Position numbers and translations under genes: made by a program. Of a stretch of DNA of 64,000 bases, positions 1 through 12,028 are shown piece after piece; positions within the stretch are counted from its first letter, which is position 1, and every line of letters starts with the position of its first letter. The notes below the pieces were generated by a model. The model worked only from the letters and a program-made list of their open reading frames with translations. It had not been told where the DNA came from and did not search any database. The DNA is from Anthonomus grandis grandis (lineage: Eukaryota > Arthropoda > Insecta > Coleoptera > Curculionidae). The DNA lies in assembly GCF_022605725.1 (NCBI RefSeq), contig NC_065561.1, forward strand, positions 19,568,256 through 19,632,255, in the 5' to 3' direction.

Positions 1-433
1 AATAGGGTTTTATTGTTACTGTGTAACGTTTGCTAGGATTTCCCGTCAATGAAGGAGAATGGGAAAATTTATAAGTTTTCTGTTGACTTGTATTAAATAT
101 TACGCAACTTGAGTTAAATTCATTTATTAAATATATTGTGTAAATAACGTAATAACATTCGGAGAGAGGCCCTAGTTATTAAGAATATTGATTATGGGTC
201 AAAGTCAAACAAACGTGAAATTAAAATAAAAAAGTAGTGATGTATAAATTGTAATTAAAAGAAGCAAAAATTAAAAAAAAATGGTTTTATATATTTTATT
301 TTAATTTATTTTATTGACCTTAATAACGGTAGCAGATTTAGTCTTTTTATTCATTAAATAGGTTTTTAGTTCTTCTCAATTTCAATAAAAAAAATAATAA
401 AGTTATAGGATTATTATTAATTTAATATTGACT
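1..433. other. AT-rich DNA, no gene seen
   Basis: Simple AT-rich sequence with poly-A and poly-T runs. No ORF looks protein-like and no RNA gene was recognised. It leads directly into the composite tandem array. Confidence 0.6.
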
Positions 434-553
434 TTGATTCAAAATTCGCGCCAATATTCTTGAACTGGCCACCTAGCGGTCGGTTCCAGAACTCTCCATC
501 TTTCCACGTGTACTCACAGATGTCGCGAGGTGTGCCTGACACCATTGAAGGCT
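434..553 (-). promoter_or_regulatory. CTCF-like/E2F-like module, first of eight copies in this array
   Basis: Read on the minus strand, the block has CGCGACATCT, then CCGCTAGGTGGCCAG, then AATATTGGCGCGAATTTT. The middle part fits the general CTCF consensus (CCnSYAGRKGGC) and the last part resembles an E2F site (TTTSGCGC). The other copies in the array start at 860, 1381, 1811, 2583, 3013, 3694 and 4113. Most have TGAC in place of TGGC, and the copy at 3694 has lost the CTCF-like part altogether. The sequence match is seen directly; any binding is inference. Confidence 0.4.
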
Positions 554-3500
554 GTTTTCCTTGGAAACTTTTAGAAATAAGAAAAGGTGAGAGAAAATGC
601 AATGAAAATGAAGAGAAAAATGCTTAAAGGTAATTAAAATATTATTCAAGGCACTCAAAGTGAATAAAATCACTAGGACAGTTTTAAAGGCACTCAAATG
701 CCTGGAATAATTTTGAAATTACTTTGGGAAGTCTTCAATTAAAAGTCCAAATACACGAATAAGGCTTAGAAGTACTTGAACGACTATTCCAGGGACTCAA
801 AGTAAAATTAAATGTTAAAAACGAAATAACTCAGCTAAGACAACCGGAAATTCGACGGCGATTCAAAATTCGCGCCAATATTCAAACTTGAACTGGTCAC
901 CTAGCGGTCGGTTCCGGAACCCTCCAACTTTCTGAGTGTGTTCAGAGATGTCACGAGGTATGCCTGATACCATTGAGAGCTATTTTCTTTGCAAATGTTT
1001 AATCGTTTGGCCTGGAATCCTTACTCAATAATTAAATAATTACAGACCGATATCTTAATTTATTGCCAAATTATTTAGAAGATTTACCTTTGGCACAGCT
1101 ATTGGTTTCAACTAGACGTTGATAAACGAAAGATACCCGGCTCAAAGGACCAAATAATGTGAAAAACGACTAAAAAATTAGATAAGATATTAAACTGATT
1201 AACATAGCATACTCACTGACTATCCAACATACATTCAGGGTTATCACAGGCCCTCAAATGCCTGGAATCTTTGAAAAGTATTTATTTAATTCAAACTTGT
1301 TAGGTAGAATATTGAAGAGAAAAAATGAGCTCAGAGGTCGACTATTATTAATCTAACATTTATTTTCTACTATTTATTTCGATTCAAAATTCGCGCCAAT
1401 AATAAAACTTGAACTGGTCACCTAGCGGTCGGTTCGGGAACCCTCCAACTTTTTACGTATATTCACAGATGTCGCGAGGTGTGCCTGACACTATTAAAAG
1501 CCGTTTTCTTTAGAAACCTTTAGAAATTTTTAATCTATTGGGATCCTTACAAAGTCCAAATAAACGAAAAATGCTTAAAGGTACTTAAAAGATTATTCCA
1601 GGCACTCAAAGTGAATAAAATCACTAGGACAGTTTTAAAGGCACTCAAATGCCTGGAATAATTCTGAAATTACTTTAGAAAGTCTTTAATTAAAAGTCCA
1701 AATACACGAATAAGGCTTAGAAGTACTTGAACGACTATTCCAGGGACTCAAAGTAAAATTAAATGTTTAAAACGAAATAAGTTAGCTAAGACAACCGGAA
1801 ATTCGACGGCGATTCAAAATTCGCGCCAATATACAAACTTGAACTGGCGACCTAGTGGTCGGTTCCAGAACCCTCCAACTTTCTGAGTGTGTTCAGAGAT
1901 GTCACGAGGTATGCCTGATACCATTGAGAGCTATTTTCTTTGGAAATGTTTAATCGTTTGGCCTGGAATCCTTACTCAATAATTAAATAATTACAGACCG
2001 ATATCTCAATTTATTGCCAAATTATTTAGAAGATTTACCTTTGGCACAGCTATTGGTTTCAACTAGATGTTGTTAAATGAAAGATACCCGGCTCAAAGGA
2101 CCAAATAATGTCAATAAACGATTAAAAAATTGCAGATTTTAAATATAAAAATCCGGTTCGAAGGACCAACAACTATCAAAAGCTCAATAACTCGGCTCAA
2201 AAAATTAGAAATTCTTAACAAATATTCCGGCACAAAGGACCAAATAATGTGAAAAAACGACTAAAAAATTGTAGATTTTGGGTATAAAAACTCGGTTTGA
2301 AAAATTTGACTTTTTTGATAAATATTTTCTTCAAAGGACCAAATAATGTTAAAAACGACTAAAAAATTACAAGATAATTAATCGATTAACACAGCATACC
2401 CACTGACTATCTAACATTCATTCAGGATTATTCCAGGCCCTCAAATGCCTGGAATAAGACTCTGAAATTAGTTTGAAAAGTATTTATTTAATTCAAAGTT
2501 GTTAGGTAAAATATTGAAAAAAAGAAACAATCTCAGAGTTCGACTATTATTAATCTAACATTTATTTTCTACTATTTATTTCGATTCAAAATTCGCGCCA
2601 ATAATCAAACTTAAACTGGTCACCTAGCGGTCGGTTCGGGAACCCTCCAACTTTTTACGTATGTTCACAGATGTCGCGAGGTGTGCCTGACACCATTGAA
2701 GGCCGTTTTCCTTGGAAAGATTTAGAAATGTTTAATCTATTGGGATCCTTACAAAGTCCAAATAAACGAAAAATGCTTAAAAGTACTTAAAAGATTATTC
2801 CAAGCACTCAAAGTGAATAAAATCACTAGGACAGTTTTAAAGGTACTCAAATGCCTGGAATAATTCTGAAATTACTTTAGAAAGTCTTTAATTAAAAGTC
2901 CAAATACACGCATAAGGGTTAAAAGTACTTGAACGACTATTCCAAGGACTCAAAGTAAAATTAAATGTTAAAAACGAAATAACTTAGCTAAGACAACCGG
3001 AACTTCGACGGCGATTCAAAATTCGCGCCAATATTCAAACTTGAACTGGTCACCTAGCGGTCGGTTCCGGAACCCTCCATCTTTCTGAGTGTGTTCAGAG
3101 ATGTCACGAGGTATGCCTGATACCATTGAGAGTTATTTTCTTTGGAAATGTTTAATCTTTTGGCCTGGAATCCTTACTCAATAATTTAATAATTACAGAC
3201 CGATATCTTAATTTATTGCCAAATTATTTAGAAGATTTACCTTTGGCACAGCTATTGGTTTCAACTAGATGTTGTTAAACGAAAGATACCCGGCTCAAAG
3301 GACCAAATAATGTCAATAAACGATTAAAAAATTGCAGATTTTGAATATAAAAATCCGGTTCAAAGGACCATCAAATATCAAAAGTGCAACAACTCGGCTC
3401 AAACAATCAAAAAATTAAAAGTTCTTAACAAATATCGTGCACAAAGGACCAAATAATGTGAAAAAACTACTAAAAAATTACAAGATAATTAATCGATTAA

Positions 3501-4690
3501 CACAGCATACTCACTGACTGTCCAACATTTATTCAGGGTTATTCTAGGCCCTCAAATGCCTGGAATAAGACTCTGAAATTAGTTTGAAAAGTATTTATTT
3601 AATTCAAACTTGTTAGGTAGAATAATGAAGAAAAGAAACGAGCTCAGAGATCGACTATTATTAATCTAACATTTATTTTCTACTATTTATTTCGATTCAA
3701 AATTCGCGCCAATATTCAAACTTGAACTGGTCGGTTCGGGAACTCTCCAACTTTTTACGTGTGCTCATAGATGTCGCGAGGTATGCCTGACACCATTAAA
3801 AGCCGTTTTCTTTAGAAACCTTTAGAAATTTTTAATCTATTGGGATCCTTACAAAGTCCAAATAAACGAAAAATGCTTAAAGGTACTTAAAAGATTATTC
3901 CAGGCACTCAAAGTGAATAAAATCACTAGGACAGTTTTAAAGGCACTCAAATGCCTGGAATAATTCTGAAATTACTTTAGAAAGTCTTTAATTAAAAGTC
4001 CAAATACACGAATAAGGCTTAGCAGTACTTGAACGACTATTCCAGGGACTCAAAGTAAAACTAAATGTTAAAAGCGAAATAACTTAGCTAAGACAACCGG
4101 AACTTCGACGGCGATTCAAAATTCGCGCCAATATTCAAACTTAAACTGCTCACCTAGCGGTCGGTTCCGGAACCCTCCAACTTTCTGAGTGTGTTCAGAG
4201 ATGTCACGAGGTGTGCCTGATACCATTGAGAGCTATTTTCTTTGCAAATGTTTAATCGTTTGGCCTGGAATCCTTACTCAATAATTAAATAATTACAGAC
4301 CGATATCTCAATTTATTGCCAAATTATTTAGAAGATTTACCTTTGGCACAGCTATTGGTTTCAACTAGATGTTGTTAAATGAAAGATACCCGGCTCAAAG
4401 GACCAAATAATGTCAATAAACGATTAAAAAATTGCAGATTTTAAATATAAAAATCCGGTTCGAAGGACCAACAACTATCAAAAGCTCAATAACTCGGCTC
4501 AAAAAATTAGAAATTCTTAACAAATATTCCGGCACAAAGGACCAAATAATGTGAAAAAACGACTAAAAAATTGTAGATTTTGGGTATAAAAATTCGGTTC
4601 AAAGGACCAAAAAATGTTCAAAGTGCAATAACTTAATCATAAAAGTAAGAAAATTTGATTTTTTTTATATAAATTTTTTCAAAGAACTAC
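434..4690. repeat. Composite tandem array, four units of about 0.95-1.2 kb
   Basis: A block opening with GATTCAAAATTCGCGCCAAT begins at 434, 860, 1381, 1811, 2583, 3013, 3694 and 4113. Odd-numbered and even-numbered blocks form two subtypes: one continues into TGCCTGACACCATT, the other into TGCCTGATACCATTGAGAG. The true unit is therefore a pair of related blocks, repeated four times at spacings of 947, 1202 and 1111 bp. The length differences come from gain or loss of a stretch containing CGGCTCAAAGGACCAAATAATG repeats. Each block also carries the CCTGGAATAA motif found across the window. No coding potential was seen; the short ORFs differ from unit to unit. Confidence 0.9.
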
Positions 4691-5530
4691 ACTTTAACTA
4701 TCTGAAATTTATTCAAGATTATTCCAAGCAGACTTTTGACTCAAGTAAGCTTTAAACATCTCGAACTTGCTGATAATTTAAGCCTATTGATTTATTATCT
4801 AAGCAATACCGTGAAGCAACTTTATTAAGAAAAAAACCAATCAATACTTTGCAATATAATACACAAAATGCTTAATGAAAGAAGCTAATTTTTTAGGGTG
4901 TGTCCCTTTAATGAGAGTCTAAATAAATTTGCTTGAAGACGTTTTGCTTGCATAAACATAAACTGAATTAATTAGGTAACGTCATGCTTAAAAAAACAAC
5001 GGCCATAAATACAGGTTCTTCTTTTTTTTAATAAGGGCTTTAACTTTGAAGCTTTTCCCGATAAAAGCAATAAAAAAAGCCGTAATGGGTTGTCATAAAT
5101 TAGTAGTTTATCTCTCTATCTGGAAATATGTTAATAATATGAAAAAGCGATAACGTTATGTCGTGATCTGCATCATAAAATTGATATTATACGGGTATTA
5201 AGTGTCAGCCTTTTCACGGGCTAATAATTTGGATTATAGTAGTGTTTATTTTATCTTGTTAAGCTCCCTTTGTCAAAAAAAGGGCTTAAGATATTAAATG
5301 GTTGAGAGAAATTGCTGAATTGTTTTATTGGCATCGGTTTTCTGGAAACGGGTATTTTGGTTGGTTGTATCCACGCAGACTTTACCAAGGCTGTTGATCC
5401 AGACAGGCAAAAGCAATCATTTGTGATTATTTTTAAACATATTTTCAATATTTTTGCATTAATATTCAAAAAATCATTAATAGTAGTCATACCTAAAAAC
5501 CTGCAACTTTCTGGGTAAAGGTACAGGTGA
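4691..5530. other. Intergenic AT-rich DNA
   Basis: Unique-looking AT-rich DNA after the tandem array. The overlapping ORFs around 5251-5518 on both strands are not convincing; one contains a stretch faintly like a reverse-transcriptase motif, and I do not annotate it. Confidence 0.5.
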
Positions 5531-6890
5531 TAAATGCAAGGGTTTTTCTACATTAAACAAAGAAAATGGCTTAAAAATGTTGACTGCCTTAACGAATATA
5601 AAATTTTAATTAGAGAAATTAAATTTGAATTCTTAAGGGACAGTTAGCATGGAAATACATATTTCTTTAGATAAATTTAATAAAGAATTTAATAACATAA
5701 GAAATTCAATGAAAAAGTCCATCAGAACCTCAAGAAAGTCACAAAATATAAATTAGGAACATTCAGGGAATAACTCGACTGCCTGGACGAATTATAATGT
5801 TCTAAATAAAAAAATGCTCTTCTCGGACCGCTTGCATGGATATACATATTTCTTAAGATAAATTTAATAAAGTATTTAAAAACTTAAGAAATTCAATGAA
5901 AAAGTCCATCAGGAACCCAAGAAAATCAGAAAATATGAATTAGGAAAAATCAGGGAATAACTCGACTGCCTGGACGAATTATAATATTCTAATTAGAAAA
6001 ATGCTTAAGGGATCAGACAGTTTGCATGAACATACATATTTCTTAAGATAAATTTAATAAAGTATTCAAAAACTTAAGAAATTTAATGAAAAGGTTCATT
6101 AGGAACCCAAGAAAATCACAACATATAAATTAGGAAAATTGGAAAGTGCAAATAAAATGCTTAAAGGATCGGACAGTTTGCATGGGCATACATATTTCTT
6201 TAAATAAATTTATTCAAATATTAAAAACTTCAAAAATTCAATGAAAAAGTCCACCAGGAACACAAGGAAATTAGAATATTACAAGTTTGAAAATTCACGA
6301 AAAAATTAGACAATAACTCGACGAATTCCTGGACGAATTATAATATTTTAATAAGAAATACTAAAATCTCAAGGGATCGGACAGTTGCATGGATAAAGTT
6401 TGTTAATAAATAAATAAATAATATATAATATTATTTATTTATTTATTATTAATATTATTAAATAATATATAAATAAACTGCTTTAGAAAAATTTAAAAAA
6501 TTATTTAGAAACTTGAAAAAAACAATGAAAAAGGCCATCAGGAACCCTAAAAAAATAAAAGATCTGAAGTAGAAAAATTCAGGGAAAATTAGGAAATAAC
6601 TGAACTGCCTGGGCGAAATATAAAATTTTAATTAGAAAAATCTCAAGGAATCGGACAGTTTGCATAGATATACAAGTTTTTATATATAAAGTTAAAAAAT
6701 GAATTATACAGTTAGTAGTAAGAGATCTAAGAAATGTGCATCAGAAACCCAAGAAAATCACAAAATCTTAATTAGAAAAATTCAGACTATCATAAGTAGA
6801 CTTCCTGGACGAATTATAATATTCAAATTAGAAAAATGCAAATAAAATGCTTAAGGGATCAGACAGTTTGCATGAACATACAAATTTTTA
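5531..6890. repeat. Tandem array of about 185 bp units, seven degenerate copies
   Basis: The landmark GGATCGGACAGTTTGCATG, with variants, recurs near 5640, 5822, 6007, 6165, 6371, 6645 and 6853. Each time it is followed by ACATATTTCTT, then AATGAAAAAGTCCATCAGGA and then CTGCCTGGACGAATTATAAT. Periods run from about 160 to 280 bp. The 5th unit is lengthened by an AT palindrome. A related block in reverse orientation lies at 7860-7940, 9800-9900 and 11100-11210, so the family is dispersed as well as tandem. Confidence 0.8.
6405..6475. repeat. AT-only palindrome
   Basis: AATAAATAAATAATAT is followed almost at once by its inverse ATATTATTTATTTATT, and a second, weaker inverted pair follows. It could form a cruciform. 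It sits inside one unit of the 185 bp array and lengthens that unit only, so it is a later insertion or expansion. Confidence 0.6.
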
Positions 6891-7795
6891 TAGATTTAGA
6901 ACTTAATTCTTCATAAGCTTTTAGAGAGAAACTCAATAAAAAAAATTCATCAAGAATTAGGAGAGCTTGCCTAAGTAAGAACAAAGGGAAAGAATAATAA
7001 AGGAGCAAACTAAAACTGGACCAATAAAAACGAATATATATTGGATAACCTATAGGAACTTTTTTCACTCTTAATCAACTTAGATGTCTTCTATTTGAAC
7101 CCTTTTGTTCCACCCACACAATAACTTATATAGATGTCTTATTGTATTATTGATCCCTAATAGTTTCAATATTAATTTTAAAAAAAAAACAATTTTTGCA
7201 CATACTTTGGGCAGGATATACACGTATATTTTTACGCCTTTAAGCCTATAAATCAACGAGATTATTTTCGTTCGAAAGTCGTTTTGCTTTTTCCTTTACT
7301 TTTATAACCCATAAAAAAAAAGCAGGATTCCCACTGAAGAGCGCTCCAGACGTCCCGAATTCTGCGATATCTTGTTATATAGCGAGGGTCAATTTCGGTC
7401 ATGAGCTATTAATTTTATTTTATATGTATGTTATTATACGGGGTATTTTTTTTTACTATCTAGATATAGTTTGTAGTGCTGTTTTGGGAAATAAATGGAT
7501 AATAACCAATTCAAGATGACGCTTTTGAACACTTTTTTAATGACACTTTTATGGTACAACATGATGGTGTTGTCAGATTTTACGTATCGTTCTCAACAAA
7601 ACCGTCATTATCAATTTAATTTTTTTATATGCACTCTAATTCCCATTCATTTTTTTTTAAATTAAAAAAGTGCATTAAGTAGGTATTGCAAACGGACGTG
7701 AATGGTCGTCTGTAACATATTACCTAACGTCTCATCTAATATTTATCATTTTTTAAATAAATATTTAAATTCAAATGATCTTGCTCAGGTGAAAC
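6891..7795. other. Intergenic AT-rich DNA
   Basis: No protein-like ORF. The 69-codon minus-strand ORF at 6859-7068 is low-complexity and partly overlaps the tandem array. A short GC-richer patch near 7330-7400 shows no recognisable gene. Confidence 0.5.
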
Positions 7796-7850
7796 CCCAA
7801 ATGAAAAAGTCCAGTGGAGTTAAATCGGGAGATCTCGCTGGCCATGGCAC
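7796..7850 (-). pseudogene. Scrap of Tc1/mariner transposase (third catalytic Asp region), copy 1
   Basis: On the minus strand this reads PWPARSPDLTPLDFFIWGF and then a stop. The motif is nearly identical to the third-aspartate region of the transposase at 21.6-22.7 kb. Nothing else of a transposase is visible on either side, so it is a fragment captured by the repeat unit. Confidence 0.75.
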
Positions 7851-8095
7851 TAGAGCTCTCGTTCTTGACGGCTTTTTTCATTGGATTTCTTAAGTTTTTA
7901 ATTTTTTTTTTAAATTGCCATGCAAACCGTTCGGTCTTTTGAGATTTTTATTTTTATAATTTAAATTTTTTATTTCTTCCAGGCAGTCGGGTTGTTTCCT
8001 AATTTTTCAGGCATTTGAATGCTTGGAATATGCCTTTATACATTTTACAGTGATTTTATTGACTTTGAGTGCCTGGAATAAATAATTAATTATTC

Positions 8096-8787
8096 AAGGT
8101 GGTTCAGTTTGCTGATGATACCACCATACTATGGAGCCAAAAAAATTCAGATTATATTAAGACTTGTATCCTTGAAGACCTTCAGATTTTATCAGGGTGG
8201 TGTGCTTCCAACAGGCTCGTGTTTAATGTAAGAAAGACGTCTATTATGGGGTTTAAGTGTGATGTCCAGGATCTGATGTTTGACGAAAATTCCCTCTTGC
8301 AGAATAAAGTGTGCTGCAAGTTCCTAGGAATTACCAGCTGCTCTTATTCACAAAATTCCCAAACTACCCTCTGACACTGGCCATTTGACTCGTCGTGTAA
8401 ATGATGTTCCCCTACCTATTCGTACGTCTTCCCTTACCAAAAACTCATTAATTTACATAAGTAAAAAAATTTACAATCATGTTCCTCTATGTGTTAGACA
8501 TATATCGGATGTTAAGAAATTTAAAAGAGAATTAAATACGCTTTTATTGGCTAAGGCATATTATAACCTGGATGACTTTTTTAATGATAGGTTTAGTAGT
8601 AATTGATTGTTTTATTTAGTTATCTTTAATTCAAGTATGTTTAAAAAGTTTTGTCTTCTTGTGCTTAATTTTGTTCATTGTTTTGTCAATTTTTAAAATT
8701 GTATTTTTGTTTTGTTTTTTTAGCTTGTAGGATGCTTGTATACAAGATTATTCTTACGTAATATAGCACATTTTCTTTTTTTCTTTC
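8096..8787 (+). pseudogene. Non-LTR retrotransposon 3' fragment (reverse transcriptase, internally deleted)
   Basis: The first part (8099-8374) begins with the RT palm motif VQFADDTTILW and continues to CKFLGI. The reading then jumps, at about 8330, into the C-terminal tail typical of arthropod non-LTR elements (KNSLIYISKKIYNHVPL, then KKFKRELNTLLL), ending at a stop at 8606. About 100 residues between KFLGI and the tail are missing. The roughly 180 bp after the stop is T-rich and ends near a CTTGTATACAAG sequence, as an element 3' UTR would. The fragment splits one unit of the surrounding 1.3 kb repeat, so it inserted after the first unit existed. It is truncated and cannot be functional. 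Confidence 0.8.
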
Positions 8788-8999
8788 TTTACATTTTTTA
8801 TAAACAATTTATCGAGTATATAAAAATGAACAAAAAATCAAACTTTGAAAGTACCAAAATTTGAATAAAAATCCTGCTTGAATTTTTGGAATTGCGCTGA
8901 AATTTCGCACATAAGTGTAAAAATGGTCCAGAGATAATTCTTTTAATTTCATCTACAGTATTTTATTTATAGGAACCTTAAATGGGACTCAATTAAAAA

Positions 9000-9440
9000 A
9001 AAATAAACATTTCTCGCCATGTCAAAATCAACCTCTCGAACTCTACACAATTGCGTGATATGGCCCTCAAATTTTAGTTTATTATCAATAAATAAACCTA
9101 AAAATTTGTTTAGAATGTGATTCTCCAAAATACATTATTTAAATTGCATTTAAAATTCATAACACTAGTTTTTGAAATATTGAAACACAGTTTGTTGGAA
9201 TCACACCATTTCTTGATTTCAACAATATCTCTGTTAACTATGGTATTTAGATTCATCGCACTGGTGTCATGCCATAAAATTGTTGAATTATCCGCAAACT
9301 GAATGAATTTACCTGAGATCCTAAGATTGGCCATGTCATTAATATAAATGTGGTATAAAAGTGGCCCAAGAACTGAACCCTGAGGAACACCATGAGTCAC
9401 AAGTTGCTCCCTTGAAAGGAAAGGGAAAAATCTTTTAAAT
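9000..9440 (-). pseudogene. Non-LTR reverse transcriptase fragment, tandem copy 1
   Basis: The minus-strand reading shows HGVPQGSVLGPLL, then YINDM, then QFADNSTILW, then a frameshift and a KFLG segment with a deletion of about 40 bp near 9035. The catalytic FADD is FADN here, so the second catalytic aspartate is lost. The fragment is truncated at both ends and lies inside the 1.3 kb tandem unit. Its sister copy is at 10235-10745. Confidence 0.8.
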
Positions 9441-9736
9441 TCAAAGACTATGATTTTAGAAGAAAAATCTATTTTTAAACTCAGTCAAAGTTTCAAACTT
9501 TTAGAATTTTGCTGCAGGGTAATTTTATTGACTTTGAGTCCTTGGAATAATCTATTAAGTACCTTTAAGCCTCTTTTATGTATTTGGACTGTCTAAAAGT
9601 AATTATAGAATTTTATTCCAGGCATTTAACTAGTTAGATCTCTGCTAGTGATTTTGTTGACTTTGAGTGCCTGGAATAATTCTTTAAAGATACCATTAAC
9701 CTTCTTCATCTATTCAGATTGAAATTTTTTGAAAAA

Positions 9737-9790
9737 ACCCCTGATGAAGAAGTCCAGTGGAGTTTAATCGGGAGATCTCGCTGGCCATGG
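9737..9790 (-). pseudogene. Scrap of Tc1/mariner transposase, copy 2
   Basis: Minus-strand reading PWPARSPD, stop, TPLDFFIRGF. It is the same captured scrap as at 7796 but with a nonsense change in the middle. It is part of the 1.3 kb tandem unit. Confidence 0.7.
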
Positions 9791-10234
9791 CACTAGAACT
9801 CTCCTTCTTGATGCCTTTTTTCATTGGATTTCTTAAGTTTTTGACTGTTTTTTAAAATTTATCTATAGAAACTTGTTTGTCCATACCAAGCCCTTTGATC
9901 CCTTGAGATTTCTATTTTTATAATTTAAATTTTTTATTTCTTCCAGGCAGTCGGGTTGTTTCCTAATTTTTTAGGCATTTGAGTGCTTGGAATATGCCTT
10001 TATACATTTCACAGTGATTTTATTGACTTTGAGTGCCTGGAATAAATAATTAATTATTTACATTTTTTATAAACAATTTATCGCTTTTATAAAAATGAAC
10101 AAAAAATCAAATTTTGAAAGTACTAAAATTTAAATAAAAATCCTGCTTGAATTTTTGGAATTGCGCTGAAATTTCGCACATAAGTGTAAAAATGGTCCAG
10201 AGATAATTCTTTTAATTTCATTCACAGTATTTTA

Positions 10235-10745
10235 TTTATAGGAACCTTAAATGGGACTCAATTAAAAAAAAATAAACATTTCTCGCCATGTCAAAATCAA
10301 CCTCTCCCGCGACCACTTTAAAAGCATAACAATTTGCTGATATTTTTCTACACAATTGCGTGATATGGCCCTCAAATTTTAGTTTATTATCAATAAATGA
10401 ACCTAAAAATTTGTTTACAATGTGATTCTCCAAAATACATTATTTAAATTGCATTTAAAATTCATAACACTAGTTTTTGAAATATTGAAACACAGTTTGT
10501 TGGAATCACACCATTTCTTGATTTCAACAATATCTCTGTTAACTATGGTATTTAGATTCATCGCACTGGTGTCATGCCATAAAATTGTTGAATCATCCGC
10601 AAACTGAATGAATTTACCTGAGATCCTAAGATTGGCCATGTCATTAATATAAATGTGGTATAAAAGTGGCCCAAGAACTGAACCCTAAGGAACACCATGA
10701 GTCACAAGCTGCTCCCTTGAAAGGAAAGGAAAAATCTTTTAAATT
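10235..10745 (-). pseudogene. Non-LTR reverse transcriptase fragment, tandem copy 2
   Basis: Same fragment as at 9000-9440, but FADDSTILW is intact and the thumb/C-terminal part (NKFLGSFIDNKLKFEGHI and onward to IESHL) is retained. In this copy the GVPQG motif has a TAG in place of the glutamine codon. There is also a frameshift near 10430 between the palm and the following segment. The two copies therefore share an old frameshift and each has its own later lesion. Confidence 0.8.
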
Positions 10746-11040
10746 CAAAGACTATGATTTTAGAAGAAAAATCTATTTTTAAACTCAGTCAAAGTTTCAA
10801 ACTTTTAGAATTTTGCTGCAGGGTAATTTTATTGACTTTGAGTCCTTGGAATAATCTATTAAGTACCTTTAAGCCTCTTTTATGTATTTGGACTGTCTAA
10901 AAGTAATTATAGAATTTTATTCCAGGCATTTAACTAGTTAGATCTCTGCTAGTGATTTTGTTGACTTTGAGTGCCTGGAATAATTCTTTAAAGATACCAT
11001 TAACCTTCTTCATCTATTCAGATTGAAATTTTTTGAAAAA

Positions 11041-11097
11041 ACCCCTGATGAAGAAGTCCAGTGGAGTTTAATCGGGAGATCTCGCTGGCCATGGCAC
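11041..11097 (-). pseudogene. Scrap of Tc1/mariner transposase, copy 3
   Basis: Same short transposase scrap as at 9737, with the same stop between SPD and TPLDFF, as expected for adjacent tandem copies. Confidence 0.7.
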
Positions 11098-11879
11098 TAG
11101 AACTCTCCTTCTTGATGCCTTTTTTCATTGGATTTCTTAAGTTTTTGACTGTTTTTTAAAAATTATTTATAGAAACTTGTTTGTCCATACCAAGCCCTTT
11201 GATCCCTTGAGATTTTTATTTTTATAATTTAAATTTTTTATTTCTTCCAGGCAGTCGGGTTGTTTCCTAATTTTTTAGGCATTTGAGTGCTTGGAATATG
11301 CCTTTGTACATTTCACAGTGATTTTATTGACTTTGAGTGCCTGGAATAAATAATTAATTATTTACATTTTTTATAAACAATTTATCGAGTATATAAAAAT
11401 GAACAAAAAATCAAATTTTGAAAGTACTGAAATTTGATTAAAAATCCTGCTTGAATTTTTGAAGTGTGAAAATGGTTTATAGATATTTCTTTTGATTTTA
11501 TCTACAGTATTTTATCCACAGAAATTATTTTAGGCATTATATTGACGTTGGATCATGAAGATTTCACTAATACGTCTAAGTCTACAGTAATAGCTTGTAA
11601 CTCTCAAAATTTGAAATTTTTAGAATTTTGCTGCAGGGTAATTTTATTGACTTTTAGTCCTTGAAATAATCTGTTAAGTACCTTTAAGCCTTTTTCCTGT
11701 ATTTGGACTTTCTAAAAGCAATTATAGAATTTTATTCCAGGCATTTGAGTGCTTAGAATAATCGTTTAGGTACTTCCAGACCTCTCCTAGTGATTTTCTT
11801 GACTTTGAGTTCCTGGAATAATTCATTAAAGGTACCTTTAATCTTTTTCATCTATTTAGACCAAAATTTGTTGACAAAA

Positions 11880-11985
11880 CCCCTGATGAAAAAGTCCAGT
11901 GGAGTTAAATCCGGAGTTCGTGCTGGCCAAGACACTTCCCTGGCAGCTCCAATACACTTTTCAAGAAATTGATGCAAAAGATCCT
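11880..11985 (-). pseudogene. Longer scrap of Tc1/mariner transposase, copy 4
   Basis: Minus-strand reading about 35 codons long: HQFLEKCIG, then SWPARTPDLTPLDFF. The extra upstream residues align with RWIGRRGPIEWPARSPDLT in the 21.6-22.7 kb element, so this copy keeps more of the ancestral transposase than the other three. It ends close to the regulatory-like module at 12029. Confidence 0.7.
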
Positions 11986-12028
11986 CTCAAGCTTTCCTAG
12001 AATTATGTGCAAAAGCATAAGCAATACC

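Larger units (their letters stand above)
7796..11400. repeat. Tandem duplication, units of about 1.27 and 1.31 kb, plus partial copies
   Basis: The landmark TTTATAAACAATTTATCG starts at about 8797, 10065 and 11370, giving units of about 1268 and 1305 bp. Each unit contains, in order, a minus-strand reverse-transcriptase fragment, GATTTTATTGACTTTGAGT blocks with CCTGGAATAA motifs, a scrap of mariner-type transposase and an inverted copy of the 185 bp family. The first unit (from 7796) is interrupted at about 8096-8787 by a separate non-LTR fragment: the other two copies read AATTAATTATTTACATTTTT uninterrupted at that point. A divergent fourth piece continues to about 11880. Confidence 0.85.

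Noticed and set aside
5251..5518. Overlapping ORFs on both strands; plus-strand frame contains HADFTKAVDP, faintly like an RT motif
   Set aside because: No neighbouring RT motif in any frame, and the match is too short and weak to separate from chance.
6859..7068. 69-codon minus-strand ORF
   Set aside because: Partly in the 185 bp array, low-complexity and not conserved in the other units.
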